DNA from: Sedimentibacter sp. MB35-C1
GTDB taxonomy: Bacteria > Bacillota > Clostridia > Tissierellales > Sedimentibacteraceae
Direction of reading: 5' to 3'
DNA: 64,000 nt
Assembly: GCF_030913635.1 (NCBI RefSeq)
Contig: NZ_CP133188.1
Location: 1,488,001 to 1,552,000 of the forward strand
Shown here: one piece after another, positions 17,935-26,336 of the stretch
Layout of the letters: every line of letters starts with the position of its first letter
Numbering within the stretch: position 1 is the stretch's first letter
Translations under genes and position numbers: made by a program
The notes under the pieces: generated by a model
Seen by the model: the letters and a program-made list of their open reading frames with translations, nothing else
Database searches by the model: none
Told to the model about the DNA's origin: nothing

Positions 17935-17985
17935 TGAGCATAACCCTTACCTTGCGTGTGAGTTTAAATCTCGTCGCTAAAAGTG
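17935..17985 (+). repeat. tRNA-Leu-3'-like remnant, copy B
   Basis: It starts at the hydrolase stop codon. TGAGCATAAC is followed by a T-arm-like GTGAG/CTCGT stem with loop TTTAAAT. This resembles the variable arm and T-arm of a tRNA-Leu and parallels copies A (5711) and C (26010). Confidence 0.45.
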
Positions 17986-18014
17986 TACTCACATCGTTTT
18001 ACTACCAACTCTTT

Positions 18015-18072
18015 CAAGTTATAAGCTACATTTTTGTTGGTGATAAACCAATGAAGGTGTAGTTTTTTTTAT
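18015..18072 (+). repeat. Hairpin tail repeat, copy 1 (terminator-like)
   Basis: CAAGTTATAAGCTACA then TTTTTGTTGGT, a short loop, ACCAATGAAGGTGTAG and eight T. The arms pair with several G-T pairs. The same arrangement recurs at 26091-26148, so it is a repeated terminator-like module. The hydrolase uses it as its probable terminator. Confidence 0.6.
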
Positions 18073-18073
18073 T

Positions 18074-18334
18074 TTAAAAGGATAAGGCAATGCGAAATCT
18101 CCAACTAGAATATTTAAGAATACGAGTTTTTTGTATAGAAGGAGTAAGCTTAATTAAATCCTTAGAATTAGGAGTAGATTGAGCATAAATACCATAATAT
18201 CTAACCATTTTAAATTGTCTATCGGGAATATGAATAATAAGTGTCTTGATAAAATCAAAGGCAGGAATAGAAACAACAACTCTTTTGCAATCGATAAAAC
18301 GTGTTACGCAATCCAGTAAAGGATCATGTACTGA
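18074..18334 (-). pseudogene. C-terminal fragment of an IS91-like (Y2) transposase
   Basis: On the minus strand 86 open codons run from 18334 to a TAA at 18074-18076, with no start. They encode 'FDFIKTLIIHIPDRQFKMVR' and 'RYYGIYAQ', which resembles the conserved C-terminal region of IS91/IS801-type transposases (Y2_Tnp family). The catalytic part is absent, so this is a relic. Nothing else is visible in the 460 bases between the hydrolase and the next response regulator except the repeats just listed. Confidence 0.55.
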
Positions 18335-18394
18335 TTAATTGCTTTACGATAACACTCATGATACAATCAAGATACATTTGAAAGGAGTTGCCTT

Positions 18395-19051
18395 ATGATT
18401 AAAATTCTAATTGTTGAAGACCAAGTTGCTATACGTGAGTTAATTGCAATTAATTTAAGCAGAATGGGATATGACTGTGCAGTTGCTCACAATGGGAAAA
18501 TTGCTGCAGACTTGATTGAAAAGAATACATATGATCTCATTCTGCTGGACATTATGCTGCCTGAAATTGACGGATATGAATTGATAAAGTATATTGAACC
18601 GACAGCTACCCCAGTTATTTTTATTACTGCCAAAGGCAGCTTAAAAGACCGTGTAAAAGGGCTGCATATGGGAGCTGATGATTATATTGTTAAACCCTTT
18701 GAAACGGAAGAGCTAATGGCTCGGGTAGAAGCTGTGCTACGCAGGGTAGGCAAGGGAAAAACATTGCTCGAAATTGATAATGTTAAAATAGATATTATCC
18801 AGCGAACCGTAAAAAAGGATGTGCAGCCTGTTCTTTTAACAGTTAAAGAATTTGATTTACTTGTAATGCTCGTGCAGAATAAAAATATTGTTCTTTATCG
18901 TGAACGGTTATATGAAAAAATATGGAATGAAGAATGGCAAGGAAATACCCGCACGATTGATCTCCACATTCAACGCTTGCGAAAAAAGTTAGATTGGGCG
19001 AATAAAATTCAGACGGTTTACAAATTAGGATATAGGCTGGAGGTGGAATAG
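18395..19051 (+). CDS. OmpR/PhoB-family response regulator
   Basis: A 218-residue regulator with a receiver domain (acidic residues in 'LIVEDQ', phospho-Asp in 'LILLDIMLPEIDG' at about 52, Lys in 'VKPFE') and a winged-helix DNA-binding domain (about 122-218, ending 'RTIDLHIQRLRKKL' and 'TVYKLGYRLE'). A GAAAGGAG site precedes the start. Its TAG overlaps the first base of the GTG start of the kinase gene. Together with the kinase it probably controls the adjacent ABC importer, judging from position. Confidence 0.9.
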   Translation: MIKILIVEDQVAIRELIAINLSRMGYDCAVAHNGKIAADLIEKNTYDLILLDIMLPEIDGYELIKYIEPTATPVIFITAKGSLKDRVKGLHMGADDYIVKPFETEELMARVEAVLRRVGKGKTLLEIDNVKIDIIQRTVKKDVQPVLLTVKEFDLLVMLVQNKNIVLYRERLYEKIWNEEWQGNTRTIDLHIQRLRKKLDWANKIQTVYKLGYRLEVE

Positions 19052-20412
19052 TGAAGCTATGGGCGAAGCTGACATTAGCCATATCACTGATTGTTATTGT
19101 CTTGTTTTCTATATTTGGACACCTTATCATTCAAAAAAGTTTTGATTTTGCTATGGAGCAGATTATACGCCAGTATCAAATGCAGCATGCGAATTATCGC
19201 ATTTTTATAGAAAAAGAAGTATACGGAGATGAATCGAATTTCGATGACAATTTACAAGCACTCTATGAAACAATGAAGCTTATAGGCGGCTTAAATCGCA
19301 CAGCTCTTTATACCGATGAAAATGAAATGTTGTATTCTTCGTATGAAATGATTACGGATATAGATTTCATAGAAAAACTGATTGACTTAAAAGATGGGTA
19401 CCGAATAAAAGAGTATTCTGATAGCTTTATTTTAGGAGTTATCTCGACATTCATTGTAGAAAAAAAAGAAGTTTATTTTATCACAGTCAATGATATCAGC
19501 GATGTGTTTGTACAAAAAGAAATACAATATAGACAAGCTCTATTGCTCGATATTGTGTTGCTTATCTGTGTCATAATTTGCGTATGGATTTTATCTAAAT
19601 ATATTACTTATCCGATTCAGAAGCTATCCAATATTAGTGAACGAATAGCAGGCGGCTCCTACGGTTACAGAACTCATATAACCTCCAATGATGAGGTAGG
19701 AGTGCTGGCGCAGAACTTCGATAAAATGGCAGAGGCCGTTGAAGAAAAGATAAACTTTTTAGAGCAGGCGGTTTGTTCCAGAGAGGACTTTGTTGCAAAT
19801 TTTTCTCATGAACTGAAAACACCCATGACCGCAATTATGGGCTATGCTGATATGCTGAGAAGCCACGAAAACAGCCCTGAAGTTCAGATCAAGTCTGCCG
19901 ATTACATCTATAAAGAAAGCAAACGAATTTCCGAACTTTCCTTGAAACTGATGGACTTAATGGGGTTATCCGATGAGCATATTTCCATAGAGCCGGTAGA
20001 TGTCCAAAAGCTAAAGATCAATACTGGAGAACACTTTATTTGGAATATGCAGCCTGCTACTGTTTGTGCAGATAAAATCCTCATTATTTCGCTACTGAAA
20101 AACCTTTGCGACAATGCCGAAAAAGCAGAGGCAACCGAAATCCTCATCAAAGGATATTTAGAAGAAAACAAGTATAAAATAACGGTTAGTGATAATGGAA
20201 AAGGCATTTCTGAAAAAGATATGTCCAGAATAAAAGAACCGTTCTATACAATTGATAGATCTCACGCCGGAATAAATGATGGCTTCGGTTTAGGGTTGAC
20301 ACTTTGCGAGAGAATAGCAAATCTCCACGGCACCTCCCTAATACTCGAAAGTGTGATTGGATTTGGCACGACTGTAGGGTTTGAACTCCAACTACATGAA
20401 CCGGAACAATGA
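19051..20412 (+). CDS. Sensor histidine kinase with HAMP domain
   Basis: A 453-residue membrane kinase. TM1 is at about 8-28, an extracytoplasmic sensor at about 30-165, TM2 at about 166-188 and a HAMP domain at about 190-240 ('YPIQKLSNISERIAGG'). HisKA has 'FVANFSHELKTPMTAIMGY' (His at about 256), and HATPase has 'LKNLCDNAEKAE', 'DNGKGI' and 'GFGLGLTLCERIA'. It starts with GTG overlapping the regulator's stop. The ~130-residue external domain suggests detection of an extracellular ligand, plausibly the solute taken up by the ABC system next door. Confidence 0.9.
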   Translation: MKLWAKLTLAISLIVIVLFSIFGHLIIQKSFDFAMEQIIRQYQMQHANYRIFIEKEVYGDESNFDDNLQALYETMKLIGGLNRTALYTDENEMLYSSYEMITDIDFIEKLIDLKDGYRIKEYSDSFILGVISTFIVEKKEVYFITVNDISDVFVQKEIQYRQALLLDIVLLICVIICVWILSKYITYPIQKLSNISERIAGGSYGYRTHITSNDEVGVLAQNFDKMAEAVEEKINFLEQAVCSREDFVANFSHELKTPMTAIMGYADMLRSHENSPEVQIKSADYIYKESKRISELSLKLMDLMGLSDEHISIEPVDVQKLKINTGEHFIWNMQPATVCADKILIISLLKNLCDNAEKAEATEILIKGYLEENKYKITVSDNGKGISEKDMSRIKEPFYTIDRSHAGINDGFGLGLTLCERIANLHGTSLILESVIGFGTTVGFELQLHEPEQ

Positions 20413-20440
20413 TTCCAGCGATTTTATGATACAAGTTTGA

Positions 20441-20487
20441 AACAACTCTTTGTTAAACTGTTTTCAGTTGCAAAGAGTTGTTTTTTT
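20441..20487 (+). terminator. Terminator between the kinase and the binding-protein gene
   Basis: A perfect 12-bp stem (AACAACTCTTTG at 20441-20452 with 20471-20482), a smaller nested AACTG/CAGTT stem and seven T. It ends one base before the ribosome site of the next gene, so the ABC genes need either readthrough or a promoter within this short stretch. Confidence 0.8.
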
Positions 20488-20500
20488 AAGGAGTGGATAT

Positions 20501-21895
20501 ATGAACAGGAATCTCAAAAAATCAATCATTTTTATTCTGTTGATCGGAGTGCTCGTTTTGAGTGGCTGCTCCAATCAAGAATCTGATGAATATAAAAGAA
20601 CAGAAGAAAACAGTAAAGTTGAGGCTTTATCCGGAACCTTGACGGTCAGCACCTACTATGATGCTGTGATTATGAACCATGCACAGGATTTTATGGCGCT
20701 TCATCCCAATGTGAAAATTGAAATGGAAGTGCCGGACATGGGCGAATGGGAATCTGAAAACCTTGAGCAGTACGGTGTGCGTACCGCCATAGAAATTATG
20801 AGTGGAAACGGAGCCGATCTCATAGACCTATCCCATTTTTCAGCATATCGGTACGCCGGAAGTGAGCTGCTCTGCAATCTATATGATTTTATGGATAGCG
20901 ACCCTAATTTTAATAAAGCAGATTATTATACGAACATTTTTACCGCAAAAGAAATTGATGGCGCACTGTATACAATGCCCTTTTATTTTACTTACGACAT
21001 GATGTTGGTCAGCCGTCCTTTAACAGAGCGACTTTCCGTCAATTATGATGTATTGGATTATGAATCCATACTTGATATATACGAGTCTGTACTTTCTCTT
21101 GGACTTTACCCGGAGCCTCGTATTATGCCAGGGATTGTGAAAGAATATTTTTGGAGATATGAATTTCCGGCATATTACAATGCACAATCAGGAGAAGCAT
21201 GGTTTGACAGTGACGAGTTTGTAGAATATTTAGAAAAAACCAATACGATTGTAACTCCCTATGAACCTGTCTATAAAGAGTGGGACAAGACTCGTATTGC
21301 CGGCGATGACAGCTTTATGAAATCTGACTATGTATTCTGCAGCTTAGAGGTTACAGCCATTGATGTCTATAATCTTTTAGCCGATTATACCAACATACCG
21401 GCACCAGTTCCGATTGTAAGCAGCGGTGGGGATGCTATGTTCAGATCAATGCAGGCTGAATACGGCATCCCAACGAGCAGCGCCAACAAGGAGCTTGCAT
21501 GGGAGTTTTTGAAATTTTGTGTGGGGGAGAAATCTCCTCCCGACTCTTCTGACAGAGAAAGGGCACAAGAGTATGTTATGAATTATCACACTTTGGTGCC
21601 AATCAATATTAACAATTTTCGGCATGCATTTCGCTTGCAGTGCGAACTGGATATCGATATGTTCGGAGATTCTATCCAGTGGAAAGAGATTAATCCCAAA
21701 GATGGAATAGATGAGATGCTTGCCCTTGTCCATGAATGGAACTTACAGCGCAACAGAGAAGCATCTGAAACGGAACTATACTTTTTGATCAATTCAGACT
21801 TAGAAAATTATTACTATTATGACCTTGCTACAGCCGAGGAAACCGCCTCTATTATTCAATCCAGAGTTGCTGCCTATTTGGGAGAGCAGAGATAA
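20501..21895 (+). CDS. ABC transporter substrate-binding lipoprotein (family 1, sugar type)
   Basis: A 464-residue extracellular solute-binding protein. The signal peptide has a lipobox Leu-Ser-Gly-Cys (about residues 20-23). A family-1 binding fold follows ('GTLTVSTYYDAVIMN', 'HPNVKIEMEVPD', 'GNGADLIDLSHFSAY', 'TMPFYFTYDMMLV'). The C-terminal ~130 residues are longer than in maltose-type proteins. ATG 20501 is set by AAGGAG at 20488-20493. It is followed by a fused permease and a MalK-type ATPase and so captures the substrate for that importer. Sugars or oligosaccharides are usual substrates of the family; the actual one is unknown. Confidence 0.85.
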   Translation: MNRNLKKSIIFILLIGVLVLSGCSNQESDEYKRTEENSKVEALSGTLTVSTYYDAVIMNHAQDFMALHPNVKIEMEVPDMGEWESENLEQYGVRTAIEIMSGNGADLIDLSHFSAYRYAGSELLCNLYDFMDSDPNFNKADYYTNIFTAKEIDGALYTMPFYFTYDMMLVSRPLTERLSVNYDVLDYESILDIYESVLSLGLYPEPRIMPGIVKEYFWRYEFPAYYNAQSGEAWFDSDEFVEYLEKTNTIVTPYEPVYKEWDKTRIAGDDSFMKSDYVFCSLEVTAIDVYNLLADYTNIPAPVPIVSSGGDAMFRSMQAEYGIPTSSANKELAWEFLKFCVGEKSPPDSSDRERAQEYVMNYHTLVPININNFRHAFRLQCELDIDMFGDSIQWKEINPKDGIDEMLALVHEWNLQRNREASETELYFLINSDLENYYYYDLATAEETASIIQSRVAAYLGEQR

Positions 21896-21938
21896 GAGGT
21901 GCGCTTTAGGTGTAAAATAAGCGGGAAAGGAGTAACTA

Positions 21939-23669
21939 ATGAAATTTAAAAAGAGCCTGCCGTATCTCCTGCCCAGCCTTGCTGGATTATCTGTGTTTTA
22001 CCTCATTCCCTTAGTGCTGTCACTTTATTATGCATTGATTAATAATATGGGCAGCAAAGAATTTATCGGATTGCAAAATTTCATAAATACGGTTCAAAAT
22101 CAAATGTTTCAAAAGGGTTTATTTAATACCGCTGTTTTTATGATTATTAGTATTCCAGTTTTGATTGTTATTGCTTTGCTCATTGCACTGCTGCTAGAAA
22201 GAATGCTGCGTGGACAAGGTATCTTGATGACTGTATTGATGTTCCCGATTATCATTCCTTCCGGTGTAACCGTACACTTCTGGAAGTCAATTTTTGATAT
22301 AAACGGGCTAATCAATAAAATATTGTATAGCCTTGAATTTCCTATTATCAATTTTACAAGCAGCGGGTGGGCAATCTTAATTCCGATTATCATATATCTC
22401 TGGAAAAATACAGGATTTGCAGCGGTGGTTTTTTACGCAGGGATGAAAAGAATTCCGATGGAATATTACGAGTACGCCAACTGCACAGGAGCAAGTCCGT
22501 GGCAGCAATTTTACCACATTACATGGACTTATCTTTCTCCGATCACATTTGTTGTTTTGGTTTTGTCGTTTATAAATTCCTTTAAAATATTTAAGGAACT
22601 CTATATTCTCTATGGGAATTACCCTCCGGATCATCTGTATACGTTGCAGCACTATATGAATAACCAGTTTTTCAGCTTTAATATGCAGAAGCTGACTGCC
22701 GCATCTTATATTCTAATTTTTTTGGTTGGCATGGTAATTTTTGCTTTGTTTTACAGACAGAAAAGGCTGTCGAATGCCTTTACCTCTCTCGAATTAGGCG
22801 GACATCTACCAAAGACTCAGACAAAACGCTCATCAATTATCAGCCATTTACCCGCTGTTATGATTGCACTTGCTATATTGCTTCCTTTGCTTTTTACAAT
22901 TTCTAACTCTATCATGAGCAGTCATGAGGTTGTGAACCGGTATACGACAGAAGTAACGGCCTTTAACGCTTTGGATTTAGCAAGGAATGGTATGCATTTT
23001 GTAAACATAGGATTTTACCCGAACAATCCAACATTGGAGCAATACCAGAACCTTTTGTTCGATCATTCTACATATTGGCGGTTTTATGGAAATTCCATCT
23101 TTATGACCCTGCCTATTGTGCTGGGGCAATGCATTGTTTCATGCCTTGCGGCCTACGCATTCGAGAGGATGCAATGGAAATATAAAGAAGTTCTGTTTTT
23201 CGGATATATTGCAATCATGATGATGCCGCTGCAGGTCCTATTGGTGTCCAATTATTTGGTGGCAGACTTTTTGAATCTTCGAGATAGCTATGCTTCCATC
23301 ATTCTTCCGGGAATTTTCAATCCGTTAGGTGTCTTTTGGATTCGGCAGAATATAAAAGGATTTCCGCAAGAATGCATTGAAGCAGCAGAGCTAAGCGGCG
23401 CTTCCGAAGGTCAAGTGTTTCGCTCCATTGTTTTGCCGAACTTGAAACCGGCCGTTATCTCCCTCTTCGTCTTGACATTTGCTGATTATTGGAATGTCAT
23501 AGATCAAGCGGTAGTGTTAATAAAATCTATCCATAAACAGCCGCTATCTATGCATTTGGGCAGTATGCTCAGCACGGAACCTGGGATGTTTTTTGCGGGA
23601 GCCTGCCTATATCTTATCCCCGCTGGTTTTGTCTTTTTCATAGGTAAAAATTATCTGATTGACAGCTAG
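21939..23669 (+). CDS. Fused MalF-MalG-type ABC permease
   Basis: A 576-residue inner-membrane protein containing two complete permease halves. Half 1 (about 1-275) has its EAA loop at 'YEYANCTGASPWQQFYHITW', and half 2 (about 300-576) has its EAA loop at 'EAAELSGASEGQVFRSIVLP'. In most family-1 sugar importers the two halves are separate genes; here there is no stop or restart between them and the linker is only ~25 residues. Each half keeps about six TM segments. Half 2 also has a sizeable external insert (about 330-375). A GGAAAGGAG site precedes the start. Confidence 0.88.
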   Translation: MKFKKSLPYLLPSLAGLSVFYLIPLVLSLYYALINNMGSKEFIGLQNFINTVQNQMFQKGLFNTAVFMIISIPVLIVIALLIALLLERMLRGQGILMTVLMFPIIIPSGVTVHFWKSIFDINGLINKILYSLEFPIINFTSSGWAILIPIIIYLWKNTGFAAVVFYAGMKRIPMEYYEYANCTGASPWQQFYHITWTYLSPITFVVLVLSFINSFKIFKELYILYGNYPPDHLYTLQHYMNNQFFSFNMQKLTAASYILIFLVGMVIFALFYRQKRLSNAFTSLELGGHLPKTQTKRSSIISHLPAVMIALAILLPLLFTISNSIMSSHEVVNRYTTEVTAFNALDLARNGMHFVNIGFYPNNPTLEQYQNLLFDHSTYWRFYGNSIFMTLPIVLGQCIVSCLAAYAFERMQWKYKEVLFFGYIAIMMMPLQVLLVSNYLVADFLNLRDSYASIILPGIFNPLGVFWIRQNIKGFPQECIEAAELSGASEGQVFRSIVLPNLKPAVISLFVLTFADYWNVIDQAVVLIKSIHKQPLSMHLGSMLSTEPGMFFAGACLYLIPAGFVFFIGKNYLIDS

Positions 23670-23741
23670 ATAATTCCTGTTCATAGAAATAAAAAGTAAA
23701 TCTTATTTTAGTAACTATCATTTGAAAGGAGAGGAGCAAAT

Positions 23742-24863
23742 ATGGCAAATTTATCACTCAATCATGTTTATAAAGAATATCCCTGTGGGTTTGCTGCTGT
23801 TTCAGACTTCTGTTTAGAAGTAGCAGATAGGGAGTTTATTGTTTTGGTCGGGCCGTCCGGCTGCGGCAAATCTACGACACTTCGAATGATTTCCGGCCTG
23901 GAAGAAATCTCAAAAGGCGAGCTTTATATCAATGGTCGCATGGTTAATAAACTTGCTCCCAAAGACCGTAATATTGCTATGGTCTTTCAGAATTACGCCT
24001 TATATTCCCATATGACTGTGTTTGATAATATGGCGTTTGCCCTAAAGATTCACAATACCTCCAAGAATGAAATAAAGCGACGTGTAGAGGAAACGGCAAA
24101 TATGCTAGGTATACTCAGCTTGATGAACCGTATGCCAAAATCGCTGTCTGGAGGGCAAAAACAGCGTGTGGCTTTAGGCCGTGCCTTAGTTTGTGAATTT
24201 GAAGTTTTCTTGTTTGATGAGCCTCTATCCAATTTGGATGCTAAACTTCGTGGGCAGATGCGGACTGAGCTGATTAGGCTACACAAAAAGCTGAATACCA
24301 CTTTTATATACGTTACCCATGACCAGACAGAGGCTCTTACTATGGGCGATCGCATCGTGGTAATGAAAGACGGATTTATCCAACAGGTTGGTACACCGCA
24401 GGAGCTGTACTATTCCCCGTGCAACTTGTTTGTAGCGGGATTTATCGGTTCTCCGTCCATGAATTTTATAAATGGTATCCTAACGCATGACGAAAGCAGA
24501 TACTATATCACTATTGACAGCAAAGGACACTCTTGTGAAATAAAACTTCCGGAAGATATCAGCAAGGATCAGTCTATAAAAGGATATATCAGAAAAGAAG
24601 TTGTTATGGGTATTCGCCCGGAAAATGTATATGTGGATGGTTCATTCGTTTCCGGTTCTGACGCCGATAGTATTACCTGTCATGTTGATATTGCGGAAAC
24701 AATGGGCGCAGACAGCTTCCTTCACCTAAGCTTTGGAAACAATATCATAATTGCGCGGACATCCTCGCACACAGATATTTGTTCCGGAGATACTATAAAA
24801 GTGCAGATGGATGGTACCCAAATACATATTTTTGATAAAAAAACCGGGAAAGCCATTTTATGA
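23742..24863 (+). CDS. ABC transporter ATP-binding protein (MalK/UgpC type)
   Basis: A 373-residue ATPase that powers the sugar-type importer. It shows Walker A 'GPSGCGKST' (about residue 37), Q-loop 'MVFQNYALYSHM', signature 'LSGGQKQR' (about 135), Walker B 'FLFDEP' and H-loop 'VTHDQ'. The C-terminal ~135 residues form the TOBE/regulatory domain of the MalK subgroup. GAAAGGAGAGG lies ahead of the ATG. Because the permease is fused, binding protein, permease and this ATPase make a complete three-gene importer. No sugar-metabolic gene is nearby, so the end use is unclear. Confidence 0.92.
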   Translation: MANLSLNHVYKEYPCGFAAVSDFCLEVADREFIVLVGPSGCGKSTTLRMISGLEEISKGELYINGRMVNKLAPKDRNIAMVFQNYALYSHMTVFDNMAFALKIHNTSKNEIKRRVEETANMLGILSLMNRMPKSLSGGQKQRVALGRALVCEFEVFLFDEPLSNLDAKLRGQMRTELIRLHKKLNTTFIYVTHDQTEALTMGDRIVVMKDGFIQQVGTPQELYYSPCNLFVAGFIGSPSMNFINGILTHDESRYYITIDSKGHSCEIKLPEDISKDQSIKGYIRKEVVMGIRPENVYVDGSFVSGSDADSITCHVDIAETMGADSFLHLSFGNNIIIARTSSHTDICSGDTIKVQMDGTQIHIFDKKTGKAIL

Positions 24864-25075
24864 TTAATTCGTTGTGATCAAAATAGTAAAGAAATTTTTA
24901 TGCTTCTACATTTGCTGTTTAAGCAAAGCCCTATAAACGGTAGATTTCTTACGTTTCTACTAAATTATGATGCTCTATTTGAAAATAGTTTTATTGGAAT
25001 TCAAAGCTGCATCTATTTTGTACTAACGACACAACAAAAAGTTATGTGCGAGAACTAAACTCATATATTACTTTT

Positions 25076-25117
25076 TTCTTTTATATATGATAAAATTAAA
25101 TAAAGATTATTTACATA
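25076..25117 (+). promoter_or_regulatory. Repeated promoter/leader before the M23 peptidase gene
   Basis: A TATGATAAAAT-type -10 region and the TAAAGATTATTTACAT leader. Bases 25076-25112 match 27485-27521 at 34 of 37 positions. The leader part also precedes the GrpB and hydrolase genes. The 210 bases between the ATPase stop and this copy show no gene. Confidence 0.55.
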
Positions 25118-25134
25118 TCATGTAGGAGGTCCGT

Positions 25135-26010
25135 ATGCATTATATATATTTCTTTTCTAAGTATGCAAAGTGGTTGGGTATCATAGCTTTTATAGGAACA
25201 CTGTTTAGCAATTCACCTATTTTAAAAATGCTTTGTTTATTTGGATTATTTGTGCTTATAGAAATGACACTTGATTTTTCTGTATATAAGTGTTCATTCT
25301 TGCAAGTAATAGGTATGTTTAAAGTGAATAAAAAATATAAAAATAATATGCCGTCGGTGGATAATTATAAATGTAAAGTTGAATACGATTTACCGTTCAA
25401 AGGGAAATGGACGGCTGTAAATGGTTGTTTCACAAAAGAATACTCTCATTCATGGGGTATTCCCACACAGCGATATGCTTATGATTTTATTATCTTAGAT
25501 GAAAATGGAAAATCATACAACAGAGCCTTCAATCAAAGTGAAAATTATTATTGCTATGACAGAGATGTTTTATCTCCTGCCGATGGTGTAATTGTGGAAG
25601 TTTTGAACAATGCCAAAGACAGCTTAATTTTCAAAAGAGGTCAATTTTATTCTAGAGCCAAACATATTGCAGGAAATTATGTTGTAATAAAACACGATAA
25701 ACAAGAATACAGCACATTAGCACATTTAAAAGAAGACAGTATAAGTGTCGAAGTTGGAGAAACTGTTTCACGAGGACAACCCATTGCTAAGTGTGGTAAT
25801 ACAGGAAATTCAACCGAGCCACATCTGCATTTTCAACTACAAACAGGGCAAAGCTTTTATAGTAGTGCTGGGCTTCCGATACATTTTAGAAAGATTCTCC
25901 TTTCAAATGTTGAAAATTATGAAAAATTTGACTCAAGACCACACATGGAAATTAGTCAAATTCCTGCTGGATATGTGACAAGGGGTTTTAATGCAGAAAA
26001 TTTGCAATAG
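25135..26010 (+). CDS. M23-family (LytM-like) peptidase, membrane-anchored
   Basis: A 291-residue protein. Two hydrophobic segments (about 10-45) anchor it, and an M23 fold covers ~115-240. It keeps the 'EPHLHFQLQTG' HxH motif, the central His in 'YSTLAHLK', and typical turns 'SPADGVIVEV' and 'GNYVVIKH'. The first zinc site is unusual: the expected HxxxD reads 'RYAYD', so the His ligand is replaced by Arg. Family members cleave peptidoglycan cross-links; loss of the His would weaken or abolish metal catalysis. Solitary cargo gene with the shared leader and tail repeats. GTAGGAGGT sets the start. Confidence 0.8.
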   Translation: MHYIYFFSKYAKWLGIIAFIGTLFSNSPILKMLCLFGLFVLIEMTLDFSVYKCSFLQVIGMFKVNKKYKNNMPSVDNYKCKVEYDLPFKGKWTAVNGCFTKEYSHSWGIPTQRYAYDFIILDENGKSYNRAFNQSENYYCYDRDVLSPADGVIVEVLNNAKDSLIFKRGQFYSRAKHIAGNYVVIKHDKQEYSTLAHLKEDSISVEVGETVSRGQPIAKCGNTGNSTEPHLHFQLQTGQSFYSSAGLPIHFRKILLSNVENYEKFDSRPHMEISQIPAGYVTRGFNAENLQ

Positions 26011-26060
26011 CTATTATTAGCATAATCTCTCATATGTCAGTTCAAGTCCAGTTTCCAAAA
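26010..26060 (+). repeat. tRNA-Leu-3'-like remnant, copy C
   Basis: It starts at the peptidase stop codon. TTAGCATAATCTC is followed by CAGTTCAAGTCC, as in copy A. The T-stem is not intact. Confidence 0.45.
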
Positions 26061-26090
26061 TGCAATGACAAAATTATTAACCGTTAAACA

Positions 26091-26148
26091 CAAGTTATAA
26101 ACTGTATTTTTGTTGGTAGAGACCAATGAAAATGCAGTTTTTTTAAGT
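26091..26148 (+). repeat. Hairpin tail repeat, copy 2 (terminator-like)
   Basis: CAAGTTATAAACTGTA, TTTTTGTTGGT, loop, ACCAATGAAAATGCAG and seven T. This is the counterpart of the hairpin tail at 18015-18072 and the probable terminator of the peptidase gene. Confidence 0.6.
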
Positions 26149-26336
26149 GAGAAATATTTTAAGGTAGAATTCAAAGTGGGTTGCATCTTTGAGATTAAGG
26201 GAGTTTTAATGTGATGGTTTTAGGTGATTGTGCAGTAAAATTAAAGATTTTAAAAAAGTTCTTGCAATCAATTTTTAATGGCCTTATCCTTTATTTGAGG
26301 ATATCCTTCACAACTCAAAGGAGGAAATTAAATTAT

